Positions 16,643 to 24,231 of a stretch of DNA of 64,000 bases are shown piece by piece. Both the position numbers and the translations under genes were made by a program. The notes under the pieces are model-generated. The model made no database searches and was not told the origin of the DNA. It saw nothing but the letters and a program-made list of their open reading frames with translations. This DNA comes from JBMOPD01 sp049323615. GTDB lineage: Bacteria; Bacillota; Desulfotomaculia; Desulfotomaculales; Desulfocucumaceae. Position 1 is the first letter of the stretch; the number at the start of each line of letters is the position of its first letter. The stretch is taken from positions 1 to 64,000 of the forward strand of contig JBMOPD010000001.1 of NCBI GenBank assembly GCA_049323615.1, given 5' to 3'.

Positions 16643-17713
16643 TCAGCGCAAAGAAATGTTGAGCCTTTTTATTTTGCGGCTGATGGTGGACTCATCCACC
16701 CCCAGGGCGGAAGCCACCTGTTTTAGGGTCTTAAATCTGCTTAAGGCCATGGTTATCAGCTGGCGCTCCACCTCTTCCACGGCGGTGCTCAGCGGGGTTA
16801 AAGCGTGGACCGACACCGCGCCCGCCAGGTGTTTTTGCCGGTTGATATTGAGATAGTCGCGGATCAGCATTTCCGGGGTAATCAGCTGGTTGGGGGCTGA
16901 AATTACATAAATTCTTTCAATGACATTCTCAAGCTCCCGCACGTTGCCCGGCCAGTCGTAAGACAGGAAGATCCGTACCACTTCCGAGGAACAATCCCTT
17001 TTTATCCGGTACTTTTTTTCAAACTTTCTTTTAAAAAAATAGATCAGGGGCATTATGTCTTCCTTCCGCTCCCTCAGGGGAGGGATTTTCAGAGGGATGA
17101 CATTGAGCCTGTAAAAAAGGTCTTCCCTGAATTTGCCTTCCTGAACCATCCGGTACAGGTCTTTATTGGTGGAGGCAATAATCCTGGCGTCAATTTTTTT
17201 CGGCCGGCTGCCTCCGATACGCACTATTTCCCTCTCCTGGAGGACGCGCAGGAGTTTTACCTGCAGGTGCAGCGGCAAGTCGCCGATCTCATCCAGCAGT
17301 ATGGTGCCCCGGTGGGCCTGTTCAAACTTTCCGGCATTTCCTTCCTTCCTGGCGCCTGTAAAGGCACCCTGTTCATAGCCGAAAAGCTCCGATTCCAGCA
17401 GGGTTTCGGGAATGGCCCCACAGTTTACCTTGACCAGGGGGCCGGGGCGCGCGCTCTGTACGTGCATCAGGTTGGCCAGCACTTCTTTGCCGGTTCCCGA
17501 TTCACCCAGCAGCAGAACGGTGCAGTCCACTTTGGCCACCTGCAGGGCCGCCCTGACCAACTCTCTCATTTGAGCCGAGCGGGCGACAATATTCAAGCCG
17601 TCAGGAATACTGGCTTCTGCGCGGCCCTTGACAGCGCTAAAACCGGTCAAGACGAACCCCTCCACAACACTTTTTTTAATTATATCTTGAAATAACCTAT
17701 TGATCATTATCAA
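16643..17713 (-). CDS. Sigma-54-dependent transcriptional activator, no sensor domain
   Basis: An enhancer-binding AAA+ protein that remodels sigma-54 RNA polymerase. The 356 residues carry Walker A GESGTGKE (about 69-76), the sigma-54-contact loop GAFTGA (about 116-121), LLDEIGDLP, and a C-terminal Fis/TyrR-like helix-turn-helix (QVASALGVDESTISRKIKRL). Only about 40 residues precede the AAA+ core, so the usual receiver or PAS/GAF sensor is missing. The start is TTG at 17713; a TTG at 17650 behind GTGGAGGGG is better placed for translation. It is divergent from the BadH-like gene, whose sigma-54 promoter it very likely activates. Confidence 0.93.
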   Translation of the reverse strand: MIMINRLFQDIIKKSVVEGFVLTGFSAVKGRAEASIPDGLNIVARSAQMRELVRAALQVAKVDCTVLLLGESGTGKEVLANLMHVQSARPGPLVKVNCGAIPETLLESELFGYEQGAFTGARKEGNAGKFEQAHRGTILLDEIGDLPLHLQVKLLRVLQEREIVRIGGSRPKKIDARIIASTNKDLYRMVQEGKFREDLFYRLNVIPLKIPPLRERKEDIMPLIYFFKRKFEKKYRIKRDCSSEVVRIFLSYDWPGNVRELENVIERIYVISAPNQLITPEMLIRDYLNINRQKHLAGAVSVHALTPLSTAVEEVERQLITMALSRFKTLKQVASALGVDESTISRKIKRLNISLR

Positions 17714-17719
17714 GTTATT
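17691..17719. promoter_or_regulatory. Interrupted inverted repeat, candidate activator binding site
   Basis: AATAAC-cta-TTGAT / ATCAA-GTTATT around CATT; the centre is TTGATCATTATCAA (17700-17713). It overlaps the annotated start of the activator gene and lies about 40-65 bp upstream of the -24 element. It could be both an enhancer for the divergent promoter and an autoregulatory operator. Confidence 0.45.
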
Positions 17720-17754
17720 AAAAATTTCAGCCCATTTTGAAAATTATAGCCTGG

Positions 17755-17770
17755 TGGCAAAGAAATTGCT
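17755..17770 (+). promoter_or_regulatory. Sigma-54 (-24/-12) promoter of the alicyclic-acid genes
   Basis: TGGCAAAGAAATTGCT: the invariant GG (17756-17757) and GC (17768-17769) are separated by exactly ten bases, and the surroundings match TGGCAC-N5-TTGCA with one change. Transcription should start near 17781, 26 bp before the BadH-like ATG. The divergent sigma-54 activator next door supports the call. Confidence 0.88.
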
Positions 17771-17806
17771 TATATAGTTTATAAAAATGCTACTGGAGGT
17801 ATTATT

Positions 17807-18559
17807 ATGAGGCTCAGGGATAAAGTGGCCATTGTCACCGGGGCCGGCAGGGGGATTGGCCGGGCAACCGCTGAAATTTTTTCCGGTGAAGGCGCCAAAG
17901 TGGCGGTGGCCGATCTGGATTTCGAATCCGCCGTTCGTGTGGCCGGGGAAATTGAGTCGGCCGGCGGTGACGCCCTGGCGGTAAAGGTGGACATAGCTGA
18001 AAAAAGCTCGGTGGAGGACATGGTGGAGGCTGTGCTGCAGAAGTACGGCCGCGTGGACATACTGGTCAATAACGCCGGCTGGGATAAGGTGGAGCCCTTT
18101 ATGGACAGTACGGAAGAAACCTGGGATAAGGTTGTCGCCATCAATCTTATGGGCGCCATAAACTGCTGCCGGGCGGTGCTGCCCACCATGATTTCCCGGC
18201 AGTACGGCAAGATCGTCTGTGTCAGTTCCGACGCCGGGCGGGTCGGATCATCCGGTGAAGCGGTGTATTCCGCCGCCAAGGGGGGAGTCCTCGCCTTCAG
18301 CAAGACTTTGGCCAGGGAAATGGCCCGCTACAACATCAATATCAATTGCGTGGCCCCCGGCCCCACCGACACCCCGCTTTTTGCCGCCACGGCGGCCAGT
18401 AATCCCAAAATTGCCGAGGCCATGGTTAAAAGGATACCCCTCCGCCGCCTGGGCCAGCCCAGTGATATCGCCTATGCCGTGTTGTTTTTAGCTTCGGACG
18501 AGGCCGCCTATATTACCGGCCAGACCATCAGTGTCAACGGCGGGCTTAATATGCTTTGA
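17807..18559 (+). CDS. badH: BadH-like 2-hydroxycyclohexanecarboxyl-CoA dehydrogenase (SDR)
   Basis: A short-chain dehydrogenase of 250 residues, with TGAGRGIG (about 12-19), NNAGWD (89-94) and the catalytic Ser...YSAAK (Tyr near 155). From memory it resembles Rhodopseudomonas palustris BadH closely, sharing the NNAGWD, RVGSSGEAVY and PGPTDT segments. BadH oxidises the 2-hydroxy group of the cyclohexane ring to the ketone that BadI then cleaves. The ATG follows CTGGAGGT. A generic 3-oxoacyl reductase is the alternative, but the BadI-like gene in the same module favours BadH. Confidence 0.82.
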   Translation: MRLRDKVAIVTGAGRGIGRATAEIFSGEGAKVAVADLDFESAVRVAGEIESAGGDALAVKVDIAEKSSVEDMVEAVLQKYGRVDILVNNAGWDKVEPFMDSTEETWDKVVAINLMGAINCCRAVLPTMISRQYGKIVCVSSDAGRVGSSGEAVYSAAKGGVLAFSKTLAREMARYNININCVAPGPTDTPLFAATAASNPKIAEAMVKRIPLRRLGQPSDIAYAVLFLASDEAAYITGQTISVNGGLNML

Positions 18560-18594
18560 CACGAACACCGAACACCGAGATCGGGGGGGAGTTT

Positions 18595-19746
18595 ATGGAC
18601 TTCAGCTTTGATGACGTTCAGCAATCCATGGCCAAAGTGGTGAGGAATTTCGCCGGGAAAGTGCTGCTGCCCAAGTACGGCTACTGGGACCGGAAGGAAG
18701 AGTTTCCGCGGGAGCAGTGGATTAAGATGGCCGGCCTGGGCCTCCTGGGGCTGCGGGTTTCGGCCCGATACGGGGGGCAGGAGGCTGACAGCGTCACCGC
18801 CGGCCTGATTGCCGAAGAGGTGGCCAGGGGCGATTTCAATTGCGCCTACGCCGTTCTGCTGACCTGTCTGGTTGGGGACATACTGGATAAATTCGCCACC
18901 GGGGAAGTAAAAAGAAGCTGGCTGGCTGAAATGGTCAGGGGAGAAAAGGTTATCTGCCTGGCCCTGACCGAGCCCCACGCCGGCAGTGACGCGGCGGCCC
19001 TGAAAACCCGGGCGGTAAGAAAAGGCGACACCTATGTTTTGAACGGGGAAAAATCGGCCATCAGCCTCCTGATGGCCGCCGACGCGGCGGTGGTTTTTGC
19101 CAGAACGGACCCGGAGGCCAGGACCAGGGGGATCAGCGCCTTTCTGGTGCCCCTGGATCTGCCCGGCGTTACCCGGCAGTCGTACCAGGACATGGGCAGC
19201 AAGGCCATTGTACGCGGGTCGCTTTTTCTGGACGACGTGGCCGTACCGGCGGAATGCCTGATCGGGCCGGAGGGGGGCGGGTTTGTTCAGGTAATGCAGG
19301 CCTTTGATTACAGCCGGGTGATCATCGCCCTGATGTGCCTGGGCGCGGCCCAGATCACCATCGAAGAGACCGCCGCCTACGTAAAGCAGCGCAGCGCCTT
19401 TGGCCAGCCCCTGGCCAGGTTTGAAGGCATCTCCTTTCCCCTGGTGGAGTGGCTTACCAGGATAGAGGCCGCCCGCTGGCTGTGCTACCGCGCCCTCTGG
19501 CTGAGGGACCGGGGATTGCCCCATACCAGGGAAGCCGCCATGTGCAAGTGGTTATGCCCGGAAATAGCGGTGGACGCCATACACGAGTGCCTTATTATCC
19601 ACGGGCATTACGGCTACACCAGGGAATTTCCGGTGGAGCAGCGGCTGCGGGATGTCATCGGCCTTCAGATCGGCGACGGCACCCCCCAGGTGCAGAAAAT
19701 AATCATTGCCAGGGAGGTGTTCGGCCGGGAGTTCTTGCCCTATTAA
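18595..19746 (+). CDS. Acyl-CoA dehydrogenase, probably alicyclic acyl-CoA
   Basis: A FAD acyl-CoA dehydrogenase of 383 residues with CLALTEPHAGSDAA and the C-terminal four-helix domain. The position that normally holds the catalytic Glu in the YEGT motif reads GDGT, so Asp361 replaces Glu. Variant bases are known in alicyclic acyl-CoA dehydrogenases. Between badH and badI the likely substrate is cyclohexanecarboxyl-CoA or cyclohexenecarboxyl-CoA. The ATG at 18595 has GGGGGGAG upstream; an earlier in-frame start at 18556 overlaps badH and is unlikely. The specific substrate is inferred. Confidence 0.85.
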   Translation: MDFSFDDVQQSMAKVVRNFAGKVLLPKYGYWDRKEEFPREQWIKMAGLGLLGLRVSARYGGQEADSVTAGLIAEEVARGDFNCAYAVLLTCLVGDILDKFATGEVKRSWLAEMVRGEKVICLALTEPHAGSDAAALKTRAVRKGDTYVLNGEKSAISLLMAADAAVVFARTDPEARTRGISAFLVPLDLPGVTRQSYQDMGSKAIVRGSLFLDDVAVPAECLIGPEGGGFVQVMQAFDYSRVIIALMCLGAAQITIEETAAYVKQRSAFGQPLARFEGISFPLVEWLTRIEAARWLCYRALWLRDRGLPHTREAAMCKWLCPEIAVDAIHECLIIHGHYGYTREFPVEQRLRDVIGLQIGDGTPQVQKIIIAREVFGREFLPY

Positions 19747-19807
19747 CAGGTGCTGCGTTTTCAGAAAAAGTATTTTTATCCACGGGGGGTTTTATATAAT
19801 GAGATAA

Positions 19808-19900
19808 ATGAAAAAGGAAATTCCTGTAAGGGAGGGGCCGGTGGATGTCAGGATCCCCGATAAGGAAAGGGATGCCGTTTTGTGGAAAAGCTGCCCATGA
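19808..19900 (+). CDS. Possible 30-residue small ORF in the gap before badI
   Basis: An ATG-started frame of 30 codons (MKKEIPVREGPVDVRIPDKE...) lies in the 213-bp gap between the acyl-CoA dehydrogenase and the BadI-like gene. It has no good ribosome site, although a TATAAT lies at 19795-19800. It ends WKSCP; a neighbouring frame would continue with further basic residues and a Cys, so it could be a decayed zinc-binding fragment. I do not recognise it. Confidence 0.2.
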   Translation: MKKEIPVREGPVDVRIPDKERDAVLWKSCP

Positions 19901-19959
19901 CGGCCGCCGCCGGGGCCCCTGGAAAAAGTGTGATATAAATTTGGAACGGGGGGATTGCC

Positions 19960-20781
19960 ATGCAATTTCAGGATATCCTGTACACCAAGTACAACGGGAG
20001 GGCCAGGGTTACCATCAACCGGCCGCAGAAACTGAACGCCTTTACCAACATGACCCTGCAGGAGATGATCAGGGCGCTTTTGGACGCCTGGACAGACAGC
20101 AGTGTGGGGGTGATCATCATCACGGGCGCCGGCGACAGGGCTTTTTGCGTCGGGGGGGATCAGTCCATCCGCACCACGGGCGGTTATGTCGATCCGGGTG
20201 CGGGGAGCAGCGGCTTCGAAGGGTTGGGCAACCTGCCCCTGCCCAATAACCATGCCCTGCTGCTGCAGATGATCAGGACCATTCCCAAGCCGGTGGTGGC
20301 TATGGTCAACGGCTACGCCATCGGCGGCGGCCATGTTATCCACGTGGTCTGCGATTTGACGGTGGCTTCCAGCACGGCCAGGTTCGGCCAGGTGGGCCCC
20401 CGGGTGGGCAGCTTCGACGCCGGTTATGGCAGCGCCTACCTGGCCAGGGTGGTGGGGGAGAAAAAGGCCAGGGAGATCTGGTACCTGTGCCAGCAGTACT
20501 CCGCTGAGGAGGCGCTGCAGATGGGCCTGGTGAACAGGGTGGTTCCTCCGGAAAAGCTGGAGGAAGAGGTGGAAAAGTTGTGCGACACGCTGCTGTCCCA
20601 CAGCCCCACCGCCCTGGCCGCCCTCAAGGTGTCCTTTAATGCCGACAGCGAATCCATCTGGGGAATCCATTCCATGGCCGGGGTGGCTTTAAACCTTTAC
20701 TACGGCACCGATGAGGCCATGGAGGGAAGAAACGCCTTCATGGAAAAGAGAAAGCCGGACTTTAACAGGTTCAGGAAGTAA
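19960..20781 (+). CDS. badI: BadI-like 2-ketocyclohexanecarboxyl-CoA hydrolase
   Basis: BadI is a crotonase-fold, MenB-like enzyme that hydrolytically opens the ring of 2-ketocyclohexane-1-carboxyl-CoA to pimelyl-CoA. Shared features include the start MQFQD, GDRAFCVGGDQS, GYAIGGGHV, FGQVGPRVGS, ARVVGEKKAREIWY, SPTALAALK and the end EKRKPDF. The 273 residues are slightly longer than the R. palustris enzyme because of extra residues near 75-95. The ATG follows CGGGGGGATT. MenB (naphthoate synthase) is the alternative, but no other menaquinone gene is nearby and the BadH-like partner supports ring cleavage. Confidence 0.85.
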   Translation: MQFQDILYTKYNGRARVTINRPQKLNAFTNMTLQEMIRALLDAWTDSSVGVIIITGAGDRAFCVGGDQSIRTTGGYVDPGAGSSGFEGLGNLPLPNNHALLLQMIRTIPKPVVAMVNGYAIGGGHVIHVVCDLTVASSTARFGQVGPRVGSFDAGYGSAYLARVVGEKKAREIWYLCQQYSAEEALQMGLVNRVVPPEKLEEEVEKLCDTLLSHSPTALAALKVSFNADSESIWGIHSMAGVALNLYYGTDEAMEGRNAFMEKRKPDFNRFRK

Positions 20782-20972
20782 GAGAACTTTCGTTAAGCTT
20801 TAAAGGCTAAGGCAGAGTCATTTTAAATTCCCGGTAAAGACCCCAAAAGCGGATTTGCAGAATACTGATGTTTAGAATGAAAGCTGACCCCCGGGATTAT
20901 AATTGTAGTACATACTTTACATACCGGATAAAATAATTTAATATGGGGGTACCAAAAAAAGGAGGTGTCCAG

Positions 20973-21971
20973 GTGACAGCTTTTCTTTCCATGATCATAT
21001 TCATTGTGCTTATCCTGGTGGGACTGGCCGTGCTATTCAGCTTCATCCCGGTGGGGCTGTGGATTTCGGCACTGGCGGCCGGTGTGCGCATAGGCATTTT
21101 CACCCTGATTGGGATGAGGCTGCGGCGGGTGCCACCGGCCCAAATAGTAAATCCCCTGATCAAGGCCGACAAGGCAGGCCTGGAAATAACCGTGAACCAG
21201 CTTGAGGCCCACTACCTGGCCGGCGGCAATGTCGACCGGGTGGTCAATGCACTGGTGGCCGCCGAGAGGGCCAATATACCCCTTGCCTTTGAAAGGGCGG
21301 CGGCCATAGACCTGGCCGGCCGGGACGTCCTGGAGGCGGTGCAGATGAGCGTAAATCCCAAGGTTATACAGACGCCGCTGGTTTCGGCGGTGGCCAAGGA
21401 CGGCATTGAGGTCAAGGTGGTGGCCCGGGTTACCGTGAGGGCCAATATCGACCGCCTGGTGGGCGGCGCCGGGACCGAAACCATTCTGGCCAGGGTCGGC
21501 GAGGGCGTGGTAACTACGGTGGGCAGCTCGGATTCCCACAAGTACGTGCTGGAAAACCCGGATTCCATTTCCCGCACGGTGCTGGAAAAGGGCCTGGACG
21601 CCGGCACGGCCTTCGAGATACTGTCCATCGACATCGCCGATGTTGACGTGGGCAGGAACATAGGGGCTCAGCTCCAGACCGACCAGGCCGAGGCGGACAA
21701 GCGCATAGCCCAGGCCAAGGCCGAGGAGAGAAGAGCCATGGCGGTAGCCCGGGAGCAGGAAATGAAGGCCTTTGTGGAGGAAATGCGGGCCAAGGTAGTG
21801 GAATCCGAGGCCGAAGTGCCCAGGGCCATATCCGACGCGCTGCGCCAGGGCAAACTGGGTGTGATGGACTATTACAACATGCAAAACCTCCTGGCCGACA
21901 CCAGGATGCGTGAGGGTATTTCGGCCGTGGGCCGGATGGAGGACCAGCCGGGGAGGTCAAATGGGAAGTGA
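20973..21971 (+). CDS. floA: Flotillin-like protein FloA
   Basis: FloA (YqfA family) is an SPFH-domain scaffold of bacterial functional membrane microdomains. The 332 residues have an N-terminal membrane hairpin (about 5-45), the SPFH domain (VVARVTVRANIDRLVGGAG) and a helical coiled-coil region rich in Glu/Ala (DQAEADKRIAQAKAEERRA). The start is GTG at 20973 behind AAAGGAGGTG; an ATG at 20943 would place the ribosome site inside the gene. Its usual neighbour nfeD is at 16000. Confidence 0.95.
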   Translation: MTAFLSMIIFIVLILVGLAVLFSFIPVGLWISALAAGVRIGIFTLIGMRLRRVPPAQIVNPLIKADKAGLEITVNQLEAHYLAGGNVDRVVNALVAAERANIPLAFERAAAIDLAGRDVLEAVQMSVNPKVIQTPLVSAVAKDGIEVKVVARVTVRANIDRLVGGAGTETILARVGEGVVTTVGSSDSHKYVLENPDSISRTVLEKGLDAGTAFEILSIDIADVDVGRNIGAQLQTDQAEADKRIAQAKAEERRAMAVAREQEMKAFVEEMRAKVVESEAEVPRAISDALRQGKLGVMDYYNMQNLLADTRMREGISAVGRMEDQPGRSNGK

Positions 21972-22509
21972 GAGGTGGGATTGGGAAGGGATTGGTGAAG
22001 GCGGTGAGGGAATGCGCATAATTGAAGGAGAATACGATGACAGGCCCCTTCCGGGGCCATGGAACCGCCGGAGGAGGGAATACCCCGCACCCGGAAGTGA
22101 AAGTAGCGGTGACGACCTGCCCCTCCGGGGGCCGTGGAACCGGCGGCAGGAACCGGTCCCGGCCCCGGTGGAGGTTGAGCCGGAACGGAGTGTGCCCCGG
22201 CCGGGAGAGGAAAAAGAGTATACTCCCGGCATTCCTGTTGAAAGGACTATAACTGTTTCCGGCCGTGCTGCAACAGCCGGTGAAAAAGTAAAAAACGGTG
22301 ACCGGGGGGATGCCGTGCGGGATGGCGCTGAAATACCGGTCCCGGAAGGCCGTTGCCCGGCCCATGGGGAGAGGAGGGCCTGCATGCACAGGCTTTTCTC
22401 CCCGTCGGGCCTGTACGCCGGGATAGTAATGGCGGAAATCCTGGGCGGCCGGGGGGGCAGGGTCAGCCGTCGGTCGTCAGCCGCCGGACGTTGGGGTATC
22501 CTATATTAA
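21961..22509 (+). CDS. Unknown flotillin-operon protein with duplicated GPWNRR motif
   Basis: The protein has 182 residues, hydrophilic and rich in Pro, Arg, Glu and Gly, and probably largely disordered. A segment is duplicated: PLPGPWNRRRREYPAP and PLRGPWNRRQEPVPAP. Near the C-terminus is a short conserved-looking patch, GLYAGIVMAEILGGRGGR. The ATG overlaps the floA 3' end by 11 bp and follows GGGGAGGTCAA, indicating translational coupling to floA. The last residues run into a dispersed GTCAGCCGTCGG-type repeat, so the natural end may have shifted. Confidence 0.65.
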   Translation: MGSERWDWEGIGEGGEGMRIIEGEYDDRPLPGPWNRRRREYPAPGSESSGDDLPLRGPWNRRQEPVPAPVEVEPERSVPRPGEEKEYTPGIPVERTITVSGRAATAGEKVKNGDRGDAVRDGAEIPVPEGRCPAHGERRACMHRLFSPSGLYAGIVMAEILGGRGGRVSRRSSAAGRWGILY

Positions 22510-22583
22510 AAAATGGGGGTTAACGTCAGACTTGAAGGATAGGCTGAGGCCACCGAAGAACTCTTGAACACCGGAATTATGAT

Positions 22584-22757
22584 ATGGATAGGCGCTCCAG
22601 GGCTGCAAAGAAGAAAGGGCATGAAGGAGGGCTTGTATCATGGGAGGCGCTGCGGGATGTATGGTTTTCGTATTTACCGCGGCGCCTTAAAAAATGGCCG
22701 GATTACGTCGGGAGGTTCGGGCCGCCCGGCGTGCGGTATCGTGTGAATTCATGTTAA
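22584..22757 (+). CDS. Possible small basic protein
   Basis: A 57-codon frame whose product is strongly basic and aromatic (RRSRAAKKKGHEGG, then WEALRDVWFSYLPRRLKKW and RFGPPGVRYRV). The composition looks protein-like, but there is no convincing ribosome site and I know no relative. It sits in the 279-bp gap between the flotillin-operon gene and the nitrilase-family gene. Confidence 0.3.
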   Translation: MDRRSRAAKKKGHEGGLVSWEALRDVWFSYLPRRLKKWPDYVGRFGPPGVRYRVNSC

Positions 22758-22788
22758 AAACGTTTGAACCAGGTAAGGGGGTAGAAGC

Positions 22789-23622
22789 GTGGAGGAGAGA
22801 TTCAAAGCTGCCGTCTGCCAGATGACGGTGGGGAGCGACAAGGGCAAGAACCTGGCCCTGGCCCGCCATATGATCGCCCGGGCGGCGGCGGGAGGGGCGC
22901 GGCTGGTGGTGCTGCCCGAGATGTTTAACTGCCCGTACGTGGCCGATATGTTTCCCGGCTATGCGGAAACCTACCCGGACGGGGAAACCTTCGGGATGCT
23001 GGCCGGGGCCGCCAGGGAGGAAAAAATTTACCTGGTGGGCGGGTCAGTCCCGGAGCGCGAGGGGGCCAGGGTTTTCAACAGCAGTTTTGTGTTCGGCCCG
23101 GAGGGGGAACTGCTGGGCCGGCACAGGAAGATGCACCTGTTTGACGTGGACCTGCCCGGCGGTGTCAGGGTCAAGGAGTCCAGCACGCTGGGGGCGGGGA
23201 ATGACATTACCGTGATCGATACCGGAATGTGCCGCATCGGGGTGGCCATCTGTTACGACGTCAGGTTTCCGGAACTGATCAGGCTGATGGTCCTGGCCGG
23301 GGCCAGGGTCATTGTGATCCCGGCGGCTTTCAACATGACCACGGGGCCGGCGCATTGGGACATGGTCTACCGCTGCCGGGCCGTGGACAACCAGGTTTAC
23401 GTCATTGCGGCCTCCCCGGCCCGTGATACCGGCGCTCCCTACGTGGCCTACGGGCACTCGTTGATCGTTGATCCCTGGGGGGAGGTTGTTGCCCGGGCCG
23501 GGGAAGGGGAAGAGGTGGTCGCCGCGGAGATTGAGCCGGAGAGAGTTGAGAAGGTCAGGCGGGAACTGCCTTTGCTTCAGCACAGGCGCACCGACCTGTA
23601 CCAGATCTCCAGTAAGAAATAA
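22789..23622 (+). CDS. Carbon-nitrogen hydrolase (omega-amidase/Nit-like)
   Basis: A nitrilase-superfamily amidase of 277 residues. The catalytic triad is visible as Glu in VVLPEMFNCPY, Lys in RHRKMHLFDVD and Cys in GVAICYDVRFPEL. The length and the FDVD motif resemble Nit2-type omega-amidases, which deaminate 2-oxoglutaramate or 2-oxosuccinamate, and YafV-like enzymes. The start is GTG behind a GGGGG run. No neighbour fixes the substrate. Confidence 0.88.
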   Translation: MEERFKAAVCQMTVGSDKGKNLALARHMIARAAAGGARLVVLPEMFNCPYVADMFPGYAETYPDGETFGMLAGAAREEKIYLVGGSVPEREGARVFNSSFVFGPEGELLGRHRKMHLFDVDLPGGVRVKESSTLGAGNDITVIDTGMCRIGVAICYDVRFPELIRLMVLAGARVIVIPAAFNMTTGPAHWDMVYRCRAVDNQVYVIAASPARDTGAPYVAYGHSLIVDPWGEVVARAGEGEEVVAAEIEPERVEKVRRELPLLQHRRTDLYQISSKK

Positions 23623-23684
23623 TGTAAGGTCGCATATCACTCCCCCTGGGGGAGATCTTGTTTTTAAGACAGGTGATTCCCGAA

Positions 23685-24110
23685 ATGTTAACACTGTCAA
23701 TAATTTTGGCCATTCTGGCCATGGTTTGCTGGGGCGTGGCCCCCATATTTTCCAAACTGGGGCTGGTTAAGGTCGATCCCTTTATGGCCCTGACCGTGAG
23801 GAGTTTTTCGGTTACCGTGATACTGTTTTTCAGCGGCCTGATGCTGGGTAAACTTAACGGCCTGGCCATGGGCGACAAAAAGTCCTATCTGTTTATTATT
23901 TTAGAGGGGATACTGGCCGCCTTGCTGGGCCAGCTGGCCTATTATTACGCCCAGAAACTGGGTGACATTTCCAGGGTCGCTCCTATAGTGGCGGCATTTC
24001 CCGTTGTCACGGTGATTCTGGCGGTGGCCATCCTGGGCGAAAAATTTACCTGGTCGAAACTGATCGGCACTCTTCTGATTATATCGGGAATTATTGTAAT
24101 TAAGAGGTAA
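23685..24110 (+). CDS. Half-size EamA/DMT-family transporter
   Basis: The 141 residues form a single EamA domain with five predicted helices: the start MLTLSIILAILAMVCWGVAPIFSK and the typical end GEKFTWSKLIGTLLIISGIIVI. Most DMT transporters have two EamA repeats; single-domain members are believed to work as dimers. The ATG at 23685 follows AGGTG; a TTG at 23658 in the same frame is less likely. The substrate is unknown. Confidence 0.85.
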   Translation: MLTLSIILAILAMVCWGVAPIFSKLGLVKVDPFMALTVRSFSVTVILFFSGLMLGKLNGLAMGDKKSYLFIILEGILAALLGQLAYYYAQKLGDISRVAPIVAAFPVVTVILAVAILGEKFTWSKLIGTLLIISGIIVIKR

Positions 24111-24231
24111 AGGCGGTTGAACCATAATAACCGGAAAACTCCGGCCTGTTGACGGTTGAGATGGTGTCGAATGTTTGCTAAAATGTAGCAGGTAAGTGAT
24201 AATACCTGGCTTATTGATGGGAGTGTTTCAG

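Noticed and set aside
19845..20249. Alternative frame overlapping badI
   Set aside because: The BadI-like motifs in the other frame are decisive.
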